From Nitrospirales bacterium LBB_01 (lineage in GTDB: Bacteria > Nitrospirota > Thermodesulfovibrionia > Thermodesulfovibrionales > Magnetobacteriaceae): a DNA stretch of 64,000 nt. The stretch covers positions 1,364,001 through 1,428,000 of the forward strand of contig CP049016.1 in assembly GCA_004376055.2 (NCBI GenBank), in the 5' to 3' direction. The number at the start of each line of letters is the position of its first letter. Position 1 is the first letter of the stretch. Position numbers and translations under genes: made by a program. The notes under the pieces are model-generated. The model had not been told where the DNA came from. It did not search any database and worked only from the letters and a program-made list of their open reading frames with translations. Positions 7,796 through 17,174 of this stretch are shown here, piece by piece.

Positions 7796-9994
7796 ATGTC
7801 TAAAATTATAGCATCGGCTGCTATAAGAGGTGCCCAAACGGTGTTTAAAAACGCCGAAGCACTGCTCTATAAGCATATAGCGGAAAAGGGTGAGGATTTT
7901 GTTTTTGAGTTTCCTGATACGGCATACCACCTTCCCATGATATATGCGATGACGGGCTTTGCCGTTCGGACGCTTAAAGATATGAAAGAAGCCCTTGAAA
8001 TGACAAGGGGATACCTTCACCCAGAGCCTGTAGAAAAGGAGTGGACTCCCTACTTAGGCGAGGCTCTTGACTCAGGTATGGCAACACTGTTTGCAGAGGA
8101 AATATGGCTTGCCATGAGATACCTTGAGGGGCTTGAACCAGAGAAAGACCCAGAGACAGGGTATGTCTATAACGGTTTTATTACCGATACTATTCAAAGA
8201 AACCTTGGTATTCAACTGGTTGACGGTAGAATGCCCGGGTTTGCCGCTATTATTGGGGCTGCTCCAGATGACGACACCGCAGTCCGTATAGTAAGGGAGA
8301 TACAGGAAAAAAACATTCTGGTTTTTCTTTCCGGCACATCCGGCGGTGAGACGATAACGCGGCAGTTACTTAGAAAAAAAGTGGAACTTGGTTGGGATAC
8401 GTACGTTGTTCCACTTGGCACAAAAACCGAGCACACACTGTATGCTCTTGATTGGGCTATAAGGGCCTCTATGATTTACGGCGGTATGAAGCCCGGAGAT
8501 TTCGCAGGCAACCTTAAATACACTAAAGACCGTGTGTTTGCATTTGCTCTCCCTCTAGGGCCCCTTGATGACATCAAATGGGCAACCGGAGCCGGAGCCA
8601 TAAATATGGGATTCCCCGCAATCTGCGACACCGATGTTCCCGTCATTCATCCTACCGGCGTTTGCACGTACGAGGAGGTTGATAAGGAGTTTGACCACAC
8701 AAAGATTGTCTCAAAGGCGATAGAGGTAAGGGGTCTTAAGATAGTGTCTCATAAACCGCCGATTCCAATAGCTTACGGGCCTGCGTTTGAGGGCGAACGT
8801 ATCAGAAAAGAGGATACTTTTGTAGAGTTTGGCGGTAACAGAACGCCTGCCTTTGAGTTTTTGAAAAACAGAGAGCTTGATGAGATAGAAGACGGTAAGA
8901 TAACCATAAAGGGCGATAACTGGCAGGCAAGATATGAGGCCGGAGGCGCCATGCCGCTTGGTATTTTGGTAGAGGTGGCAGGACGTGAGATGCAGCCCGA
9001 CTATGAGCCTATTATGGAAAGAAAACTCCATCATAATATAAACGAGGGACAGGGAATATGGCACATGGGGCAGCGTGATGTTAACTGGATACGAATCAGT
9101 AAAGCCGCCAAAGCCGAGGGTTTCTCGCTTGAGGATATTGCAAAGATTCAGCACACGATGATTCACAGCAGGTTTAAAGCGATTGTGGATAAGGTGCAGG
9201 TTACGCTCTTTGTAGATGAGGCTGACGTGCTATCGTATCGGGATGAGTCACGAAGGGTCTGGAAAGAAAGAGATGACAGACTTGGCTCCATGACAGATGA
9301 AAACGTTGACACTTTTTACTCATGTCTGCTTTGTCAGTCCTTTGCTCCGACACATACGTGTGTTATAACCCCTGAGAGACTGGGGCTTTGCGGAGCTTAC
9401 AATTGGCTTGACTGCAAGGCGGCTTTTGGCATAGACCCAACCGGCGGTAATCAGCCGATTCCCAAAGGTGAGACGCTTGACTCTAAATTTGGCAGATGGA
9501 CGGGTGTGGACGAGTACATTGTAGCTTCAACGGGCGGCGCTGTGGAGTCCTTTAACGCATATACGATTATGGAAAATCCTATGACCTCCTGCGGCTGTTT
9601 TGAGTGCATACTGGCGGTGGTGCCTGAAGCGAATGGAGTTATGATAGTGCAAAGAGGCCATACAGGGATGACCCCTATTGGCATGAAGTTTTCCTCACTT
9701 GCCGGCACTGTAGGCGGCGGTGTGCAGAGTCCCGGATTTATGGGAATAGGGGTAAACTTTGTAACAAGCCGAAAGTTTCTTTTTGCCGATGGCGGGTTAA
9801 AGAGGGTAGTGTGGATGACTAAGGCTTTGAAAGAAAGAATAAAGGATTCCTTTAACGAAAGAGCAGTGGAGGAGGGAGTGCCTAACCTGCTTGATATGAT
9901 AGCGGATGAGACCGTTGCTGAGGACTCTGAAAAGCTGCTTGAATTCCTTTCAAGTGTCGGGCATCCGGCTCTTACCATGGATTCCATGTTCTAA
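7796..9994 (+). CDS. acsB: Acetyl-CoA synthase (CODH/ACS complex acetyl-CoA synthase subunit)
   Basis: 732 residues, essentially full length compared with Moorella AcsB (about 729). The A-cluster ligands are intact with the Moorella spacing: Cys510, Cys513, Cys522 and Cys532 bind the [4Fe-4S] part, and the Cys599-Gly600-Cys601 motif binds the distal nickel. The enzyme condenses CO (from CODH), a methyl group (from AcsCD) and CoA into acetyl-CoA. The N-terminal CODH-interacting domain is present, so this is the long bacterial form, not the short archaeal CdhC. An AAGGAGG site precedes the ATG and cooS follows. Confidence 0.95.
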   Translation: MSKIIASAAIRGAQTVFKNAEALLYKHIAEKGEDFVFEFPDTAYHLPMIYAMTGFAVRTLKDMKEALEMTRGYLHPEPVEKEWTPYLGEALDSGMATLFAEEIWLAMRYLEGLEPEKDPETGYVYNGFITDTIQRNLGIQLVDGRMPGFAAIIGAAPDDDTAVRIVREIQEKNILVFLSGTSGGETITRQLLRKKVELGWDTYVVPLGTKTEHTLYALDWAIRASMIYGGMKPGDFAGNLKYTKDRVFAFALPLGPLDDIKWATGAGAINMGFPAICDTDVPVIHPTGVCTYEEVDKEFDHTKIVSKAIEVRGLKIVSHKPPIPIAYGPAFEGERIRKEDTFVEFGGNRTPAFEFLKNRELDEIEDGKITIKGDNWQARYEAGGAMPLGILVEVAGREMQPDYEPIMERKLHHNINEGQGIWHMGQRDVNWIRISKAAKAEGFSLEDIAKIQHTMIHSRFKAIVDKVQVTLFVDEADVLSYRDESRRVWKERDDRLGSMTDENVDTFYSCLLCQSFAPTHTCVITPERLGLCGAYNWLDCKAAFGIDPTGGNQPIPKGETLDSKFGRWTGVDEYIVASTGGAVESFNAYTIMENPMTSCGCFECILAVVPEANGVMIVQRGHTGMTPIGMKFSSLAGTVGGGVQSPGFMGIGVNFVTSRKFLFADGGLKRVVWMTKALKERIKDSFNERAVEEGVPNLLDMIADETVAEDSEKLLEFLSSVGHPALTMDSMF

Positions 9995-10083
9995 GTGGAT
10001 AAAGGCATGAATGGTAACTCTGTTGTCAAATACTCAGGTTTTAGCCTGAGTGAGCTTTAATGAGCTAAGGAGAGAACACTATT

Positions 10084-12075
10084 ATGATAGAAGATAAGCA
10101 AGAAGGAAATGCTCAGACTGCCGATAAGGTAGCTAAAGAGATACTGGACTGGGGTCATGCTCATGGCATAAGCACTGCCTTTGACCGTGCTCAGCACCTA
10201 AAGCCGTGTCCGATAGGGCACTCGGGCGCCTGCTGTAAGATTTGTTTTATGGGGCCGTGCCGATTGGTGGGCCCAGATGCCGAGGAAAAAGCTGCCGGAG
10301 TATGCGGAGCCACGCTTCCGGTTGTGTCGGCAAGGAATTTTCTCAGAATGTGTGCAGCTGGAACCGCAGCGCACAGCGATCACGCAAGGGATATGGCATT
10401 TACACTGCTTGAGGCATCTACTGGAGAAATCTCTGATATACAGATAAAAGACGAAAAGAAATTAAGGAAAGTTGCCGGTATATTGGAGATACCCACAGAG
10501 GGTAAAACTAAAAATGAGCTTGGCAAAGAGGTGGCGCTAAAAATCCTTACCAACTTTGGTCAGCAAAAGGGAGAGCTCTCCTATGTTAAGAGAGCGCCAA
10601 AGAAGCGGCAGGAAATCTGGCGGAAGTGGGGCATTGTTCCCCGCGGCATAGACAGAGAGATAGCAGAGGCCATGCACAGAACCAATATGGGAGTTGACCA
10701 GGATCCGGAAAACCTGATGATGGCCGCCATGAAGGTTTCTTTAGCAGATGGCTGGGGCGGCTGCATGTTAAGCACCGATATGACTGATATTCTCTTTGGC
10801 ACTCCATCGCCAGTGCACTCAACGGCAAGCCTTGGCGTTATGAAAACCGATGAGGTCAATATCGTGGTGCACGGTCATGAGCCTACACTTGCCGAGATGA
10901 TTGTTGATGTAAGTACGGAAAAGGAACTGGTTGATTATGCTAAGAGCAAGGGAGCAAAAGGGATTAATCTTGTCGGTATGTGCTGTACAGCTAATGAAAT
11001 TCTGACAAGACACGGGATACCTTCTGCAGGTGGATTTCTAAATCAGGAGCTTGCTCTTATGACCGGAATGGCTGAGGCCATAGTGGTTGACGTTCAGTGT
11101 ATAATGCCTGCAATTGGACAGGTTCAGAAAAAGTTCCATACTAAGGTTATAACCACATCCTATAAAGGTAAGATGATAGACGCCATGCACATTCAGTACG
11201 ATGAGCATAGGGCAAAAGATATAGCACGGGAAATCATAAGGCTTGCCTGTGATAATTACCCAAAGAGATCGGGCTTTGGAAAAATGGACTCTGCTGCCGC
11301 ATCGCCGGTAGTTGCTGGATTTTCCCACGAATACATTGCCTACATGCAGGGGGGGAGTTTCAGAGGCTCATTTAGACCCTTAAATGACGCAATCATGGCA
11401 GGCCGCATAAGAGGTGTTGCCGCTCTTGTCGGATGTAATAATCCCCGAACTGCTCAGGACAGTTTCTTTGACTATCTGGCCACCGAGTTTATAAAACATG
11501 ACATCTTAGTGGTATCAACCGGCTGTGGAGCGGCGGCATTTGCAAAGGCCGGGTATATGACTCCGGAAACAGCGCTTGAACATGCAGGCCCAGGGTTAAA
11601 AGAGGTCTGTGTAGCTATAGGGATTCCTCCTATGCTTCATCTGGGATCCTGTGTTGATAACTCCAGAATTTTAACCATTATGACCCAAATGACGGAGGAG
11701 GGAGGTCTGGGAGACGATATCTGTGATCTGCCAGCCATCGGTATTGCTCCTGAGTGGATGAGCGAAAAGGCTCTTGCCATTGGGGTTTACTTTGTTGCCT
11801 CTGGAGCACACATAATATTTGGCTCGGAAAGTCCAGTTGAGGCAAGTCCTATAGTTCAGGCGATAAAACATGATCTGTGGTTTAAGAGAGTGGGCGCAAA
11901 GCTTGAATTTATTCCTGATGCAAGGGATATTCTTGTTGCCTCGCTTGCCGCAATAGACGCTAAACGAGACGCTCTTAAACTGAAAAAGTACGAGCCAGGA
12001 AAGTTTGGCGCGGAAAGAGTGCTGATGACTATGGAAGACAGACGGAAGCTCGAAAAAGAGACGGCAAAAAAATAG
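10084..12075 (+). CDS. cooS: Anaerobic carbon-monoxide dehydrogenase catalytic subunit
   Basis: 663 residues, Ni-Fe CODH family. The N-terminal Cys cluster (CPIGHSGACCKICFMGPCR) supplies the B- and D-cluster ligands, and later segments such as GMCCTANE, GCNNPRTAQD, STGCGAAAFAKAG and HLGSCVDNSR contain C-cluster and CO-channel residues. It interconverts CO2 and CO; next to acsB this is the AcsA subunit of the bifunctional complex. A ribosome-binding site AAGGAGAG precedes the ATG. No accessory cooC/acsF nickel-insertion ATPase lies in the window. Confidence 0.94.
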   Translation: MIEDKQEGNAQTADKVAKEILDWGHAHGISTAFDRAQHLKPCPIGHSGACCKICFMGPCRLVGPDAEEKAAGVCGATLPVVSARNFLRMCAAGTAAHSDHARDMAFTLLEASTGEISDIQIKDEKKLRKVAGILEIPTEGKTKNELGKEVALKILTNFGQQKGELSYVKRAPKKRQEIWRKWGIVPRGIDREIAEAMHRTNMGVDQDPENLMMAAMKVSLADGWGGCMLSTDMTDILFGTPSPVHSTASLGVMKTDEVNIVVHGHEPTLAEMIVDVSTEKELVDYAKSKGAKGINLVGMCCTANEILTRHGIPSAGGFLNQELALMTGMAEAIVVDVQCIMPAIGQVQKKFHTKVITTSYKGKMIDAMHIQYDEHRAKDIAREIIRLACDNYPKRSGFGKMDSAAASPVVAGFSHEYIAYMQGGSFRGSFRPLNDAIMAGRIRGVAALVGCNNPRTAQDSFFDYLATEFIKHDILVVSTGCGAAAFAKAGYMTPETALEHAGPGLKEVCVAIGIPPMLHLGSCVDNSRILTIMTQMTEEGGLGDDICDLPAIGIAPEWMSEKALAIGVYFVASGAHIIFGSESPVEASPIVQAIKHDLWFKRVGAKLEFIPDARDILVASLAAIDAKRDALKLKKYEPGKFGAERVLMTMEDRRKLEKETAKK

Positions 12076-12091
12076 CCCTTTAGGAGGGGAA

Positions 12092-12598
12092 ATGGATATA
12101 GAAAATATAAATGTTAAATCATCAATCGGTGTGATAGGCACTATCATCACAACCAGTGAGAGCAGGCGGGGAATACTAATTCCCACCCTCCATAAGATGC
12201 AGTCGGAAAACGGCTACCTGCCCGGGGATTTACTGAGACTGCTCTCTAAGAAGTTAAGCATTCCGCTTGCTGAGATCTACAGTGTAGCGAGTTTCTACAA
12301 GCAATTTCATTTTACCCCGCGAGGGAAAAATATAGTCAGAGTGTGCACAGGCACGGCTTGCCATGTAAGGGGAGCCTCAAAAGTGGTGCACGCACTTCAG
12401 GACAAGTTTAACATAAGCCCAGGTGAAACCACCGAGGATTTAAAGCTGACTCTGGAAACCGTGGGCTGTGTGGGGTGCTGCGGGCTTGCTCCCGTGGTTA
12501 CGGTTAATGAGGGCGTGGTCGGTGCCGTTGGGCCAAAGAAGCTAAAAGGATTAATTCACGATATAGAACAAGAGGGTGAAGATCATGGAAAAAGTTAA
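12092..12598 (+). CDS. NuoE-like [2Fe-2S] subunit of a NADH dehydrogenase-type complex
   Basis: 168 residues, thioredoxin-like [2Fe-2S] ferredoxin fold with the four ligands in CTGTACHVRG and VGCVGCCGLAP, matching complex I 24-kDa/NuoE and HydC/HymA subunits. It lies 16 bases after cooS with an AGGAGG site, and its end overlaps the following NuoF-like gene. It would relay electrons between the flavin subunit and partner ferredoxin clusters. Its position behind cooS suggests coupling of NAD(H) with the low-potential ferredoxin needed by CODH; that role is inference. Confidence 0.88.
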   Translation: MDIENINVKSSIGVIGTIITTSESRRGILIPTLHKMQSENGYLPGDLLRLLSKKLSIPLAEIYSVASFYKQFHFTPRGKNIVRVCTGTACHVRGASKVVHALQDKFNISPGETTEDLKLTLETVGCVGCCGLAPVVTVNEGVVGAVGPKKLKGLIHDIEQEGEDHGKS

Positions 12599-14465
12599 GA
12601 GCTTTGAGGCTTTTAAAAACCTTCAACTGCTCCTCAAAGAGGAAACTTTTAAAGAGGATGTTCCACGCCTTCGCACCTGTACAGGCACGGCTTGTATGGC
12701 TATGGGGGCGGAAAGTGTCATTCATAAGGTGGAGGATGAGGCTGCACATTCCGGCAAACACGTTGACATAGTTAAGACCGGCTGTCAGGGATTCTGTCAA
12801 CAGGGGCCGGTTATGAAAGCAGAGCCTTACGGCTACTACTACAAGCAGGTTAGAGCGGCGGATGCTCACGACATAGTTGTCACCACGTTTTCAGGCGGTT
12901 TTCCGGTAAGGAATCTGCTCTACAGAGATGACATACTAAGTGAACCAAAAGAGATAATGGAGACATTGCCGTTTTATAAAAAGCAGATGCGTATTGCGCT
13001 TCACAACAATGGGCTTATTGACCCTCGTAACATAAACCACTACATAGCGGTGGGAGGTTATGCAGCACTGGTAAAGGCTCTTGAGAGCATGACTCCTGAT
13101 CAGGTGCTTGAAGAGGTGGATAAGGCTAATCTCAGAGGGCGTGGCGGCGCCGGATTTCCTGCAGGTAAGAAGTGGAAACACACAAAGGGCGCAAAAAGTA
13201 AAATAAAATTGGTAATAGCTAATGGTGATGAGGGAGACCCCGGAGCGTTTATGGATCGCTCCATAATGGAGGGCGACCCGCACGGTTTGATAGAGGGAAT
13301 GCTTCTGTGCGCTTATGCAATAGACGCTCAGTACGGGTTTGTCTATGTGCGGCATGAGTATCCGCTTGCGGTTGTCCACCTTAAACTTGCTATAAAACAA
13401 GCCGAGGAGATGGGTGTGCTCGGTAACAATATACTGGGAAGTAATTTCAGCTTTACGCTTGATGTAAGAGAGGGCGCCGGGGCTTTTGTCTGTGGTGAAT
13501 CAACCGCACTTGTCGCCTCAATGGAGGGTGAGAGAGGTTTCCCTCGTCCGCGTCCTCCAAGACTATCGGATATTGGCGGCGGCGCTTGGGGCTATCCCAG
13601 CAACTTAAATAACATTGAGACGTTTGCCTGCGTGCCTCATATAATCGTAAAGGGCGCTGACTGGTTTAAAAGCATAGGGACGGAAAACTCTCCGGGTACA
13701 AAGGTGTTTGCATTGACAGGTAAGGTTAAGAACACCGGACTTGTTGAAGTGCCTATGGGAATAACGCTGAGAGAGATAATTTTTGAAATAGGCGGTGGAA
13801 TTTTAGACGGCAAAAAATTTAAGGCTGTTCAGACTGGAGGCCCATCGGGTGGATGTCTGCCAGAGGAGTATCTTGACCTGTCTGTTGACTTTGATTCTCT
13901 TAGCAAAGTCGGTTCTATGATGGGCTCTGGTGGTATGGTTGTAATGGATGAGGAAACGTGCGTTGTAGATGTGGCAAAGTTTTTCCTATCATTCACCAAG
14001 GAGGAATCGTGCGGAAAGTGTCCGCCGTGCAGACTTGGCACCTACCAGATGCTTGAGATATTGAAAAAGATAACATCGGGCAAGGGTGAGCCATCGGATT
14101 TAGACTTTCTTGATGAGATATGCCACAAGGTGCAGCGAGGCTCTCTCTGTGGATTAGGACAGAGCGCTCCAAACCCGATTGTTTCCACACTTAAGTATTT
14201 TAGAGAAGAGTACGAAGAGCACGTCCATGATAAGTATTGCAGGGCTAAGGTCTGCAGCGGTCTTGGCACTTACACGATAGAGCATAGCGAGTGTTTCCTG
14301 TGCGGACTGTGTAAACAGGCTTGCGCATTTGGAGCTGTTAAGGAGACAAGGATATCATATTTCATAGACCAGGACATGTGCACAAAGTGTAAGGCTTGTT
14401 ATATGGCCTGCCCGATAGGTGCGGTAAAAGTGGGTAAGGGCACGGCAAAAGCCGCAAGGATATAA
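12585..14465 (+). CDS. NuoF/HydB-like NADH-binding flavoprotein with extra ferredoxin domains
   Basis: About 626 residues. Domain order: N-terminal thioredoxin-like [2Fe-2S] domain (CTGTACMAMGA, GCQGFCQQGP), NADH/FMN-binding 51-kDa core (GRGGAGFPAGKKW, NGDEGDPGAF, GAGAFVCGESTAL), SLBB domain, [4Fe-4S] N3 motif (CGKCPPCRLG), and a C-terminal 2x[4Fe-4S] ferredoxin (CFLCGLCKQAC, CTKCKACYMAC). This is the architecture of soluble NAD-linked hydrogenase/formate dehydrogenase and electron-bifurcating subunits. The start is placed at ATG 12585, seven bases after AGAGGGTGA, rather than at in-frame GTG 12576. It overlaps the NuoE gene by 14 bases, so the two are translationally coupled. Confidence 0.9.
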   Translation: MEKVKSFEAFKNLQLLLKEETFKEDVPRLRTCTGTACMAMGAESVIHKVEDEAAHSGKHVDIVKTGCQGFCQQGPVMKAEPYGYYYKQVRAADAHDIVVTTFSGGFPVRNLLYRDDILSEPKEIMETLPFYKKQMRIALHNNGLIDPRNINHYIAVGGYAALVKALESMTPDQVLEEVDKANLRGRGGAGFPAGKKWKHTKGAKSKIKLVIANGDEGDPGAFMDRSIMEGDPHGLIEGMLLCAYAIDAQYGFVYVRHEYPLAVVHLKLAIKQAEEMGVLGNNILGSNFSFTLDVREGAGAFVCGESTALVASMEGERGFPRPRPPRLSDIGGGAWGYPSNLNNIETFACVPHIIVKGADWFKSIGTENSPGTKVFALTGKVKNTGLVEVPMGITLREIIFEIGGGILDGKKFKAVQTGGPSGGCLPEEYLDLSVDFDSLSKVGSMMGSGGMVVMDEETCVVDVAKFFLSFTKEESCGKCPPCRLGTYQMLEILKKITSGKGEPSDLDFLDEICHKVQRGSLCGLGQSAPNPIVSTLKYFREEYEEHVHDKYCRAKVCSGLGTYTIEHSECFLCGLCKQACAFGAVKETRISYFIDQDMCTKCKACYMACPIGAVKVGKGTAKAARI

Positions 14466-14479
14466 GGAGAACGTTGAAA

Positions 14480-15067
14480 ATGGCTGACGAGAAGGACATT
14501 AAAACAATAACCGAGGAGACCGGCAAGTACCGGTGTCCGATACAGAAAACGATACTGTTTCTGGATGAGTTCATAGCGGGACCTATGTGTGCCCGCTGTC
14601 TGCCCTGCCCTATGGGAGCGTATGAGATGAGGGTACGCTGTAACAGGCTTGCCGAGGGACAGGGGACTTCAGCGGATGTGGAGGCAATCAAAAACATAGC
14701 TCCAATTATGTTTGACGCATCGATGTGCAAAAAGGGCAAAGACACGGCTAAATTTATAATTGACACCTTAGAAAACCTGCCGGGCGTATATGAGGCACAC
14801 ACTGACGGCACCTGCCCCGACAGGGAATGCGTTAAGTTGGTTGCTTACAGGGTAATACCGGACAAATGCACGGCATGTGATGAGTGCAGGGTTGTGTGCA
14901 AAGACTTTGCCATACTGGGGGAGAAGAGAAAACCCCATCTTTCCGGCTACTATGCTTATGAGGTAGTGGATGTGAGGTGCAGCCGCTGCGGCAAGTGTGC
15001 TGAGGTATGCAAGTTCGGGGCAATAGAAATCGTCAACATAAAAGACACCTTAGCGGTTAAGGCTTGA
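14480..15067 (+). CDS. Small iron-sulfur protein: NuoF-tail-like [4Fe-4S] domain fused to a dicluster ferredoxin
   Basis: About 195 residues. The first half has CARCLPCPMGAYEM and a later MCKKG, echoing the N3-cluster motif (CGKCPPCRLGTYQM ... GSLCGLG) of the NuoF protein encoded immediately upstream, but it lacks the flavin/NADH domain. The second half has two [4Fe-4S] ferredoxin motifs (CTACDECRVVC and CSRCGKCAEVC). It looks like a duplicated NuoF C-terminus that became an electron-transfer subunit. The ATG at 14480 is chosen because AAGGAGA lies nine bases upstream; in-frame TTG at 14474 is too close. It sits between the NuoF- and NuoG-like genes, so a complex subunit is likely. Confidence 0.8.
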   Translation: MADEKDIKTITEETGKYRCPIQKTILFLDEFIAGPMCARCLPCPMGAYEMRVRCNRLAEGQGTSADVEAIKNIAPIMFDASMCKKGKDTAKFIIDTLENLPGVYEAHTDGTCPDRECVKLVAYRVIPDKCTACDECRVVCKDFAILGEKRKPHLSGYYAYEVVDVRCSRCGKCAEVCKFGAIEIVNIKDTLAVKA

Positions 15068-15094
15068 AATAAAAAAGAGACGGAGGGATTTTTA

Positions 15095-17089
15095 ATGGCT
15101 AATCTGATAACAATAAAGATAAACGGCACAGAGCACAAGGTACCGGAGGGAGTCAATCTCATTGATGCCGCACAGGGTGTTGGGGTACATATTCCCAATT
15201 TCTGTTATCTAAAGGGTATGAAGGGAATAGGGGCCTGCCGTATGTGTCTTGTTGAGGTTAACGGCCGCTCAATGACTGCCTGCATAATGAAGACCAAAGA
15301 CGGTATGGATGTGGTAACAGACAGCGAGAAGGTAAAAGAGGCGCGCAAATTTGTCGTTGACCTCATTCTTTCAATGCACCCGCTTGACTGTATGACCTGT
15401 ACGAAGGCCGGCGTCTGTGAGCTGCAAAACTATGCCTATGATTTTGAAATAAAAGACTCATCCTTTACACGGAAAAAATTTGGATTCCCTATAGATGACA
15501 AAAATCCGTTTATAAAAAGAGACCCCGATTACTGCATACTCTGCGGTAGATGCGTACGCGTGTGTAAGGAGCAGGGAACATCTGTGTTGGAATTTTACGG
15601 CAGAGGGGTTGGCTCAAAGGTGACAACTGCTGCCGATAAGCCGCTTCATGAGTCGGATTGTACGTTTTGCGGCTCCTGTCTTGACGTCTGTCCGGTTAAT
15701 GCCATAGTTGAGGCCGACAGGTGGCGTAAGGGGCGTGAGTGGCAGTATGAAAACACAGAATCGGTTTGCCTTTATTGCGCCGGAGCTTGCGATATAAAAG
15801 TCAGCACGTATAAAGGTGATGTGGCAAAGGTCTGTGCCGGAGGGGATGACGCATTGGCTGAGCACTTTATCTGTGCGCTTGGCAGATACGGCTTTGACTC
15901 TCTTAATGCTGAAACCCGTGTGTTAAATCCGCTTAAGAAAGTTGGCGGAAAACTTCAGGAGACCACATGGGCAGACGCCGCTAAAATTGTCTCAGATAAG
16001 ATAAAAGGCGCAGGCTCTGGAATTTTAACAGTATCTTCAATTACTAATGAAGACACGCTTGCTATGAAAGGCTATTATGAAGCAGCAGGGGTTGAGCACT
16101 TAGCCGCCTCAGTGTCTTCGTATAGCGATAAAGCCTCTCTGATTGGCGATGCCGTAGATGTTGAAGGCGCTGATTTAATGATAGTAGTTGGACTCAATCC
16201 AAATCAATGGACGCGGTTTATGCCATCCATTGATGCGCTTATCAGAACAAAGGCTGACAGGAAAACGAAACTTGTTGTGATTAACTCAGATGATGCAAAA
16301 ATCGCCGAGATTGCCGATGTTGTACTTAGCGGTGATGAGGCCTCATTGTTAAAATCATTGGCAAAGGCTATTGCAGCTGGGCTTGCCCTGCCTGCCGGTT
16401 TAGACGTGTTGGGAGCAAGCGTATCTGAGGATATTACCAAAGCTGCAGAGTTATTTAAAAACGCAGAGTCGCCGGTTGTCATAACGACTCCTCAACTGTA
16501 TCAGGCTGCGGCAAATCTATCGCTTTTTAAAGGCGGTGCGGTGTCTGTAGGATACGAGGCAAACTCCAAAGGTATAACCCTTATGGGACTTCAGGGCAAG
16601 GGTGTAAAGTGTAAAGAAATGATTGGCGGTAAGGCCTCGTCGCTTCTAACTGTCGGTAACGGCCCCTTACCGGGCAGACCCAAAGCAGACTTCTGGGCAG
16701 CTATAGTTACAAACATGACAGATGTGGTTAAAGAGGCTGATGTGGTGCTTCCAATGGCGGCATTCCTTGAAGTCAGCGGCACAATCGTGGATTATCAGGG
16801 ACGGCTTAAAAAGCTTTCAAAAACAGTGGAACCGCTCGGTCAGGCAAAACCGGTTTCAGCAATATTTACTGAGCTTGCAAAAGCTGCCGGAAAAGATATA
16901 ACTGTAAATGCTTCTGAGATAGAATCTCTGGCAAAAGAAACAATAAAGGTAAAGGCTGCTCCGTTTGAAAAACGCACCGATATTGAAGCAATGTCTGTGG
17001 AAATAGAAGAGCTTATAAACGCTCACGTCGTTAACGGCTCAAGGCTATTCTGGCTTAAAGAAGTTCAAAAAGCAGCACTTGTTGGATGA
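15095..17089 (+). CDS. NuoG-like iron-sulfur protein with molybdopterin-oxidoreductase fold
   Basis: 664 residues. Order of motifs: [2Fe-2S] ferredoxin (CYLKGMKGIGACRMC ... C), the His-Cys [4Fe-4S] motif (HPLDCMTCTKAGVCELQ), two [4Fe-4S] sites (CILCGRCVRVC, CTFCGSCLDVC), then a 4Fe-4S/Mop segment (CLYCAGACDIKVS ... FICALGR) and a shortened molybdopterin-oxidoreductase-like C-terminus. No selenocysteine or obvious catalytic Cys of formate dehydrogenase is seen, so it is more like complex I NuoG or HylA-type electron conduits than an active FDH. It is the last gene of the acs-nuo run. A hairpin follows the stop. Confidence 0.85.
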   Translation: MANLITIKINGTEHKVPEGVNLIDAAQGVGVHIPNFCYLKGMKGIGACRMCLVEVNGRSMTACIMKTKDGMDVVTDSEKVKEARKFVVDLILSMHPLDCMTCTKAGVCELQNYAYDFEIKDSSFTRKKFGFPIDDKNPFIKRDPDYCILCGRCVRVCKEQGTSVLEFYGRGVGSKVTTAADKPLHESDCTFCGSCLDVCPVNAIVEADRWRKGREWQYENTESVCLYCAGACDIKVSTYKGDVAKVCAGGDDALAEHFICALGRYGFDSLNAETRVLNPLKKVGGKLQETTWADAAKIVSDKIKGAGSGILTVSSITNEDTLAMKGYYEAAGVEHLAASVSSYSDKASLIGDAVDVEGADLMIVVGLNPNQWTRFMPSIDALIRTKADRKTKLVVINSDDAKIAEIADVVLSGDEASLLKSLAKAIAAGLALPAGLDVLGASVSEDITKAAELFKNAESPVVITTPQLYQAAANLSLFKGGAVSVGYEANSKGITLMGLQGKGVKCKEMIGGKASSLLTVGNGPLPGRPKADFWAAIVTNMTDVVKEADVVLPMAAFLEVSGTIVDYQGRLKKLSKTVEPLGQAKPVSAIFTELAKAAGKDITVNASEIESLAKETIKVKAAPFEKRTDIEAMSVEIEELINAHVVNGSRLFWLKEVQKAALVG

Positions 17090-17101
17090 TGAAAGATAAA
17101 A

Positions 17102-17161
17102 AAGGGAGAGGGCGTTGCCCTCTCCCTTAAACCCTCTCCCGCAAGGGGACGAGTCCCCTTG
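17102..17161. terminator. Two consecutive GC-rich hairpins after the acs-nuo operon
   Basis: A perfect 12-bp stem (17102-17113 with 17117-17128, loop gtt) begins 12 bases after the NuoG-like stop. A second stem (caaggggac/gtccccttg, 17142-17161) follows. No strong T-tract is present, but the location between convergent genes fits transcription termination. The sequence style matches the repeat at 20813-20962. Confidence 0.55.
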
Positions 17162-17174
17162 ACCTTAGGTTTGT

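Noticed and set aside
9451-9987. 178-codon antisense ORF inside acsB
   Set aside because: Codon-bias shadow of a strongly coding gene; no start signal and no recognisable protein.
15095-17089. Active formate dehydrogenase catalytic subunit
   Set aside because: The molybdopterin domain is short and no Sec/Cys catalytic residue or complete cofactor-binding set is seen; NuoG-like is safer.
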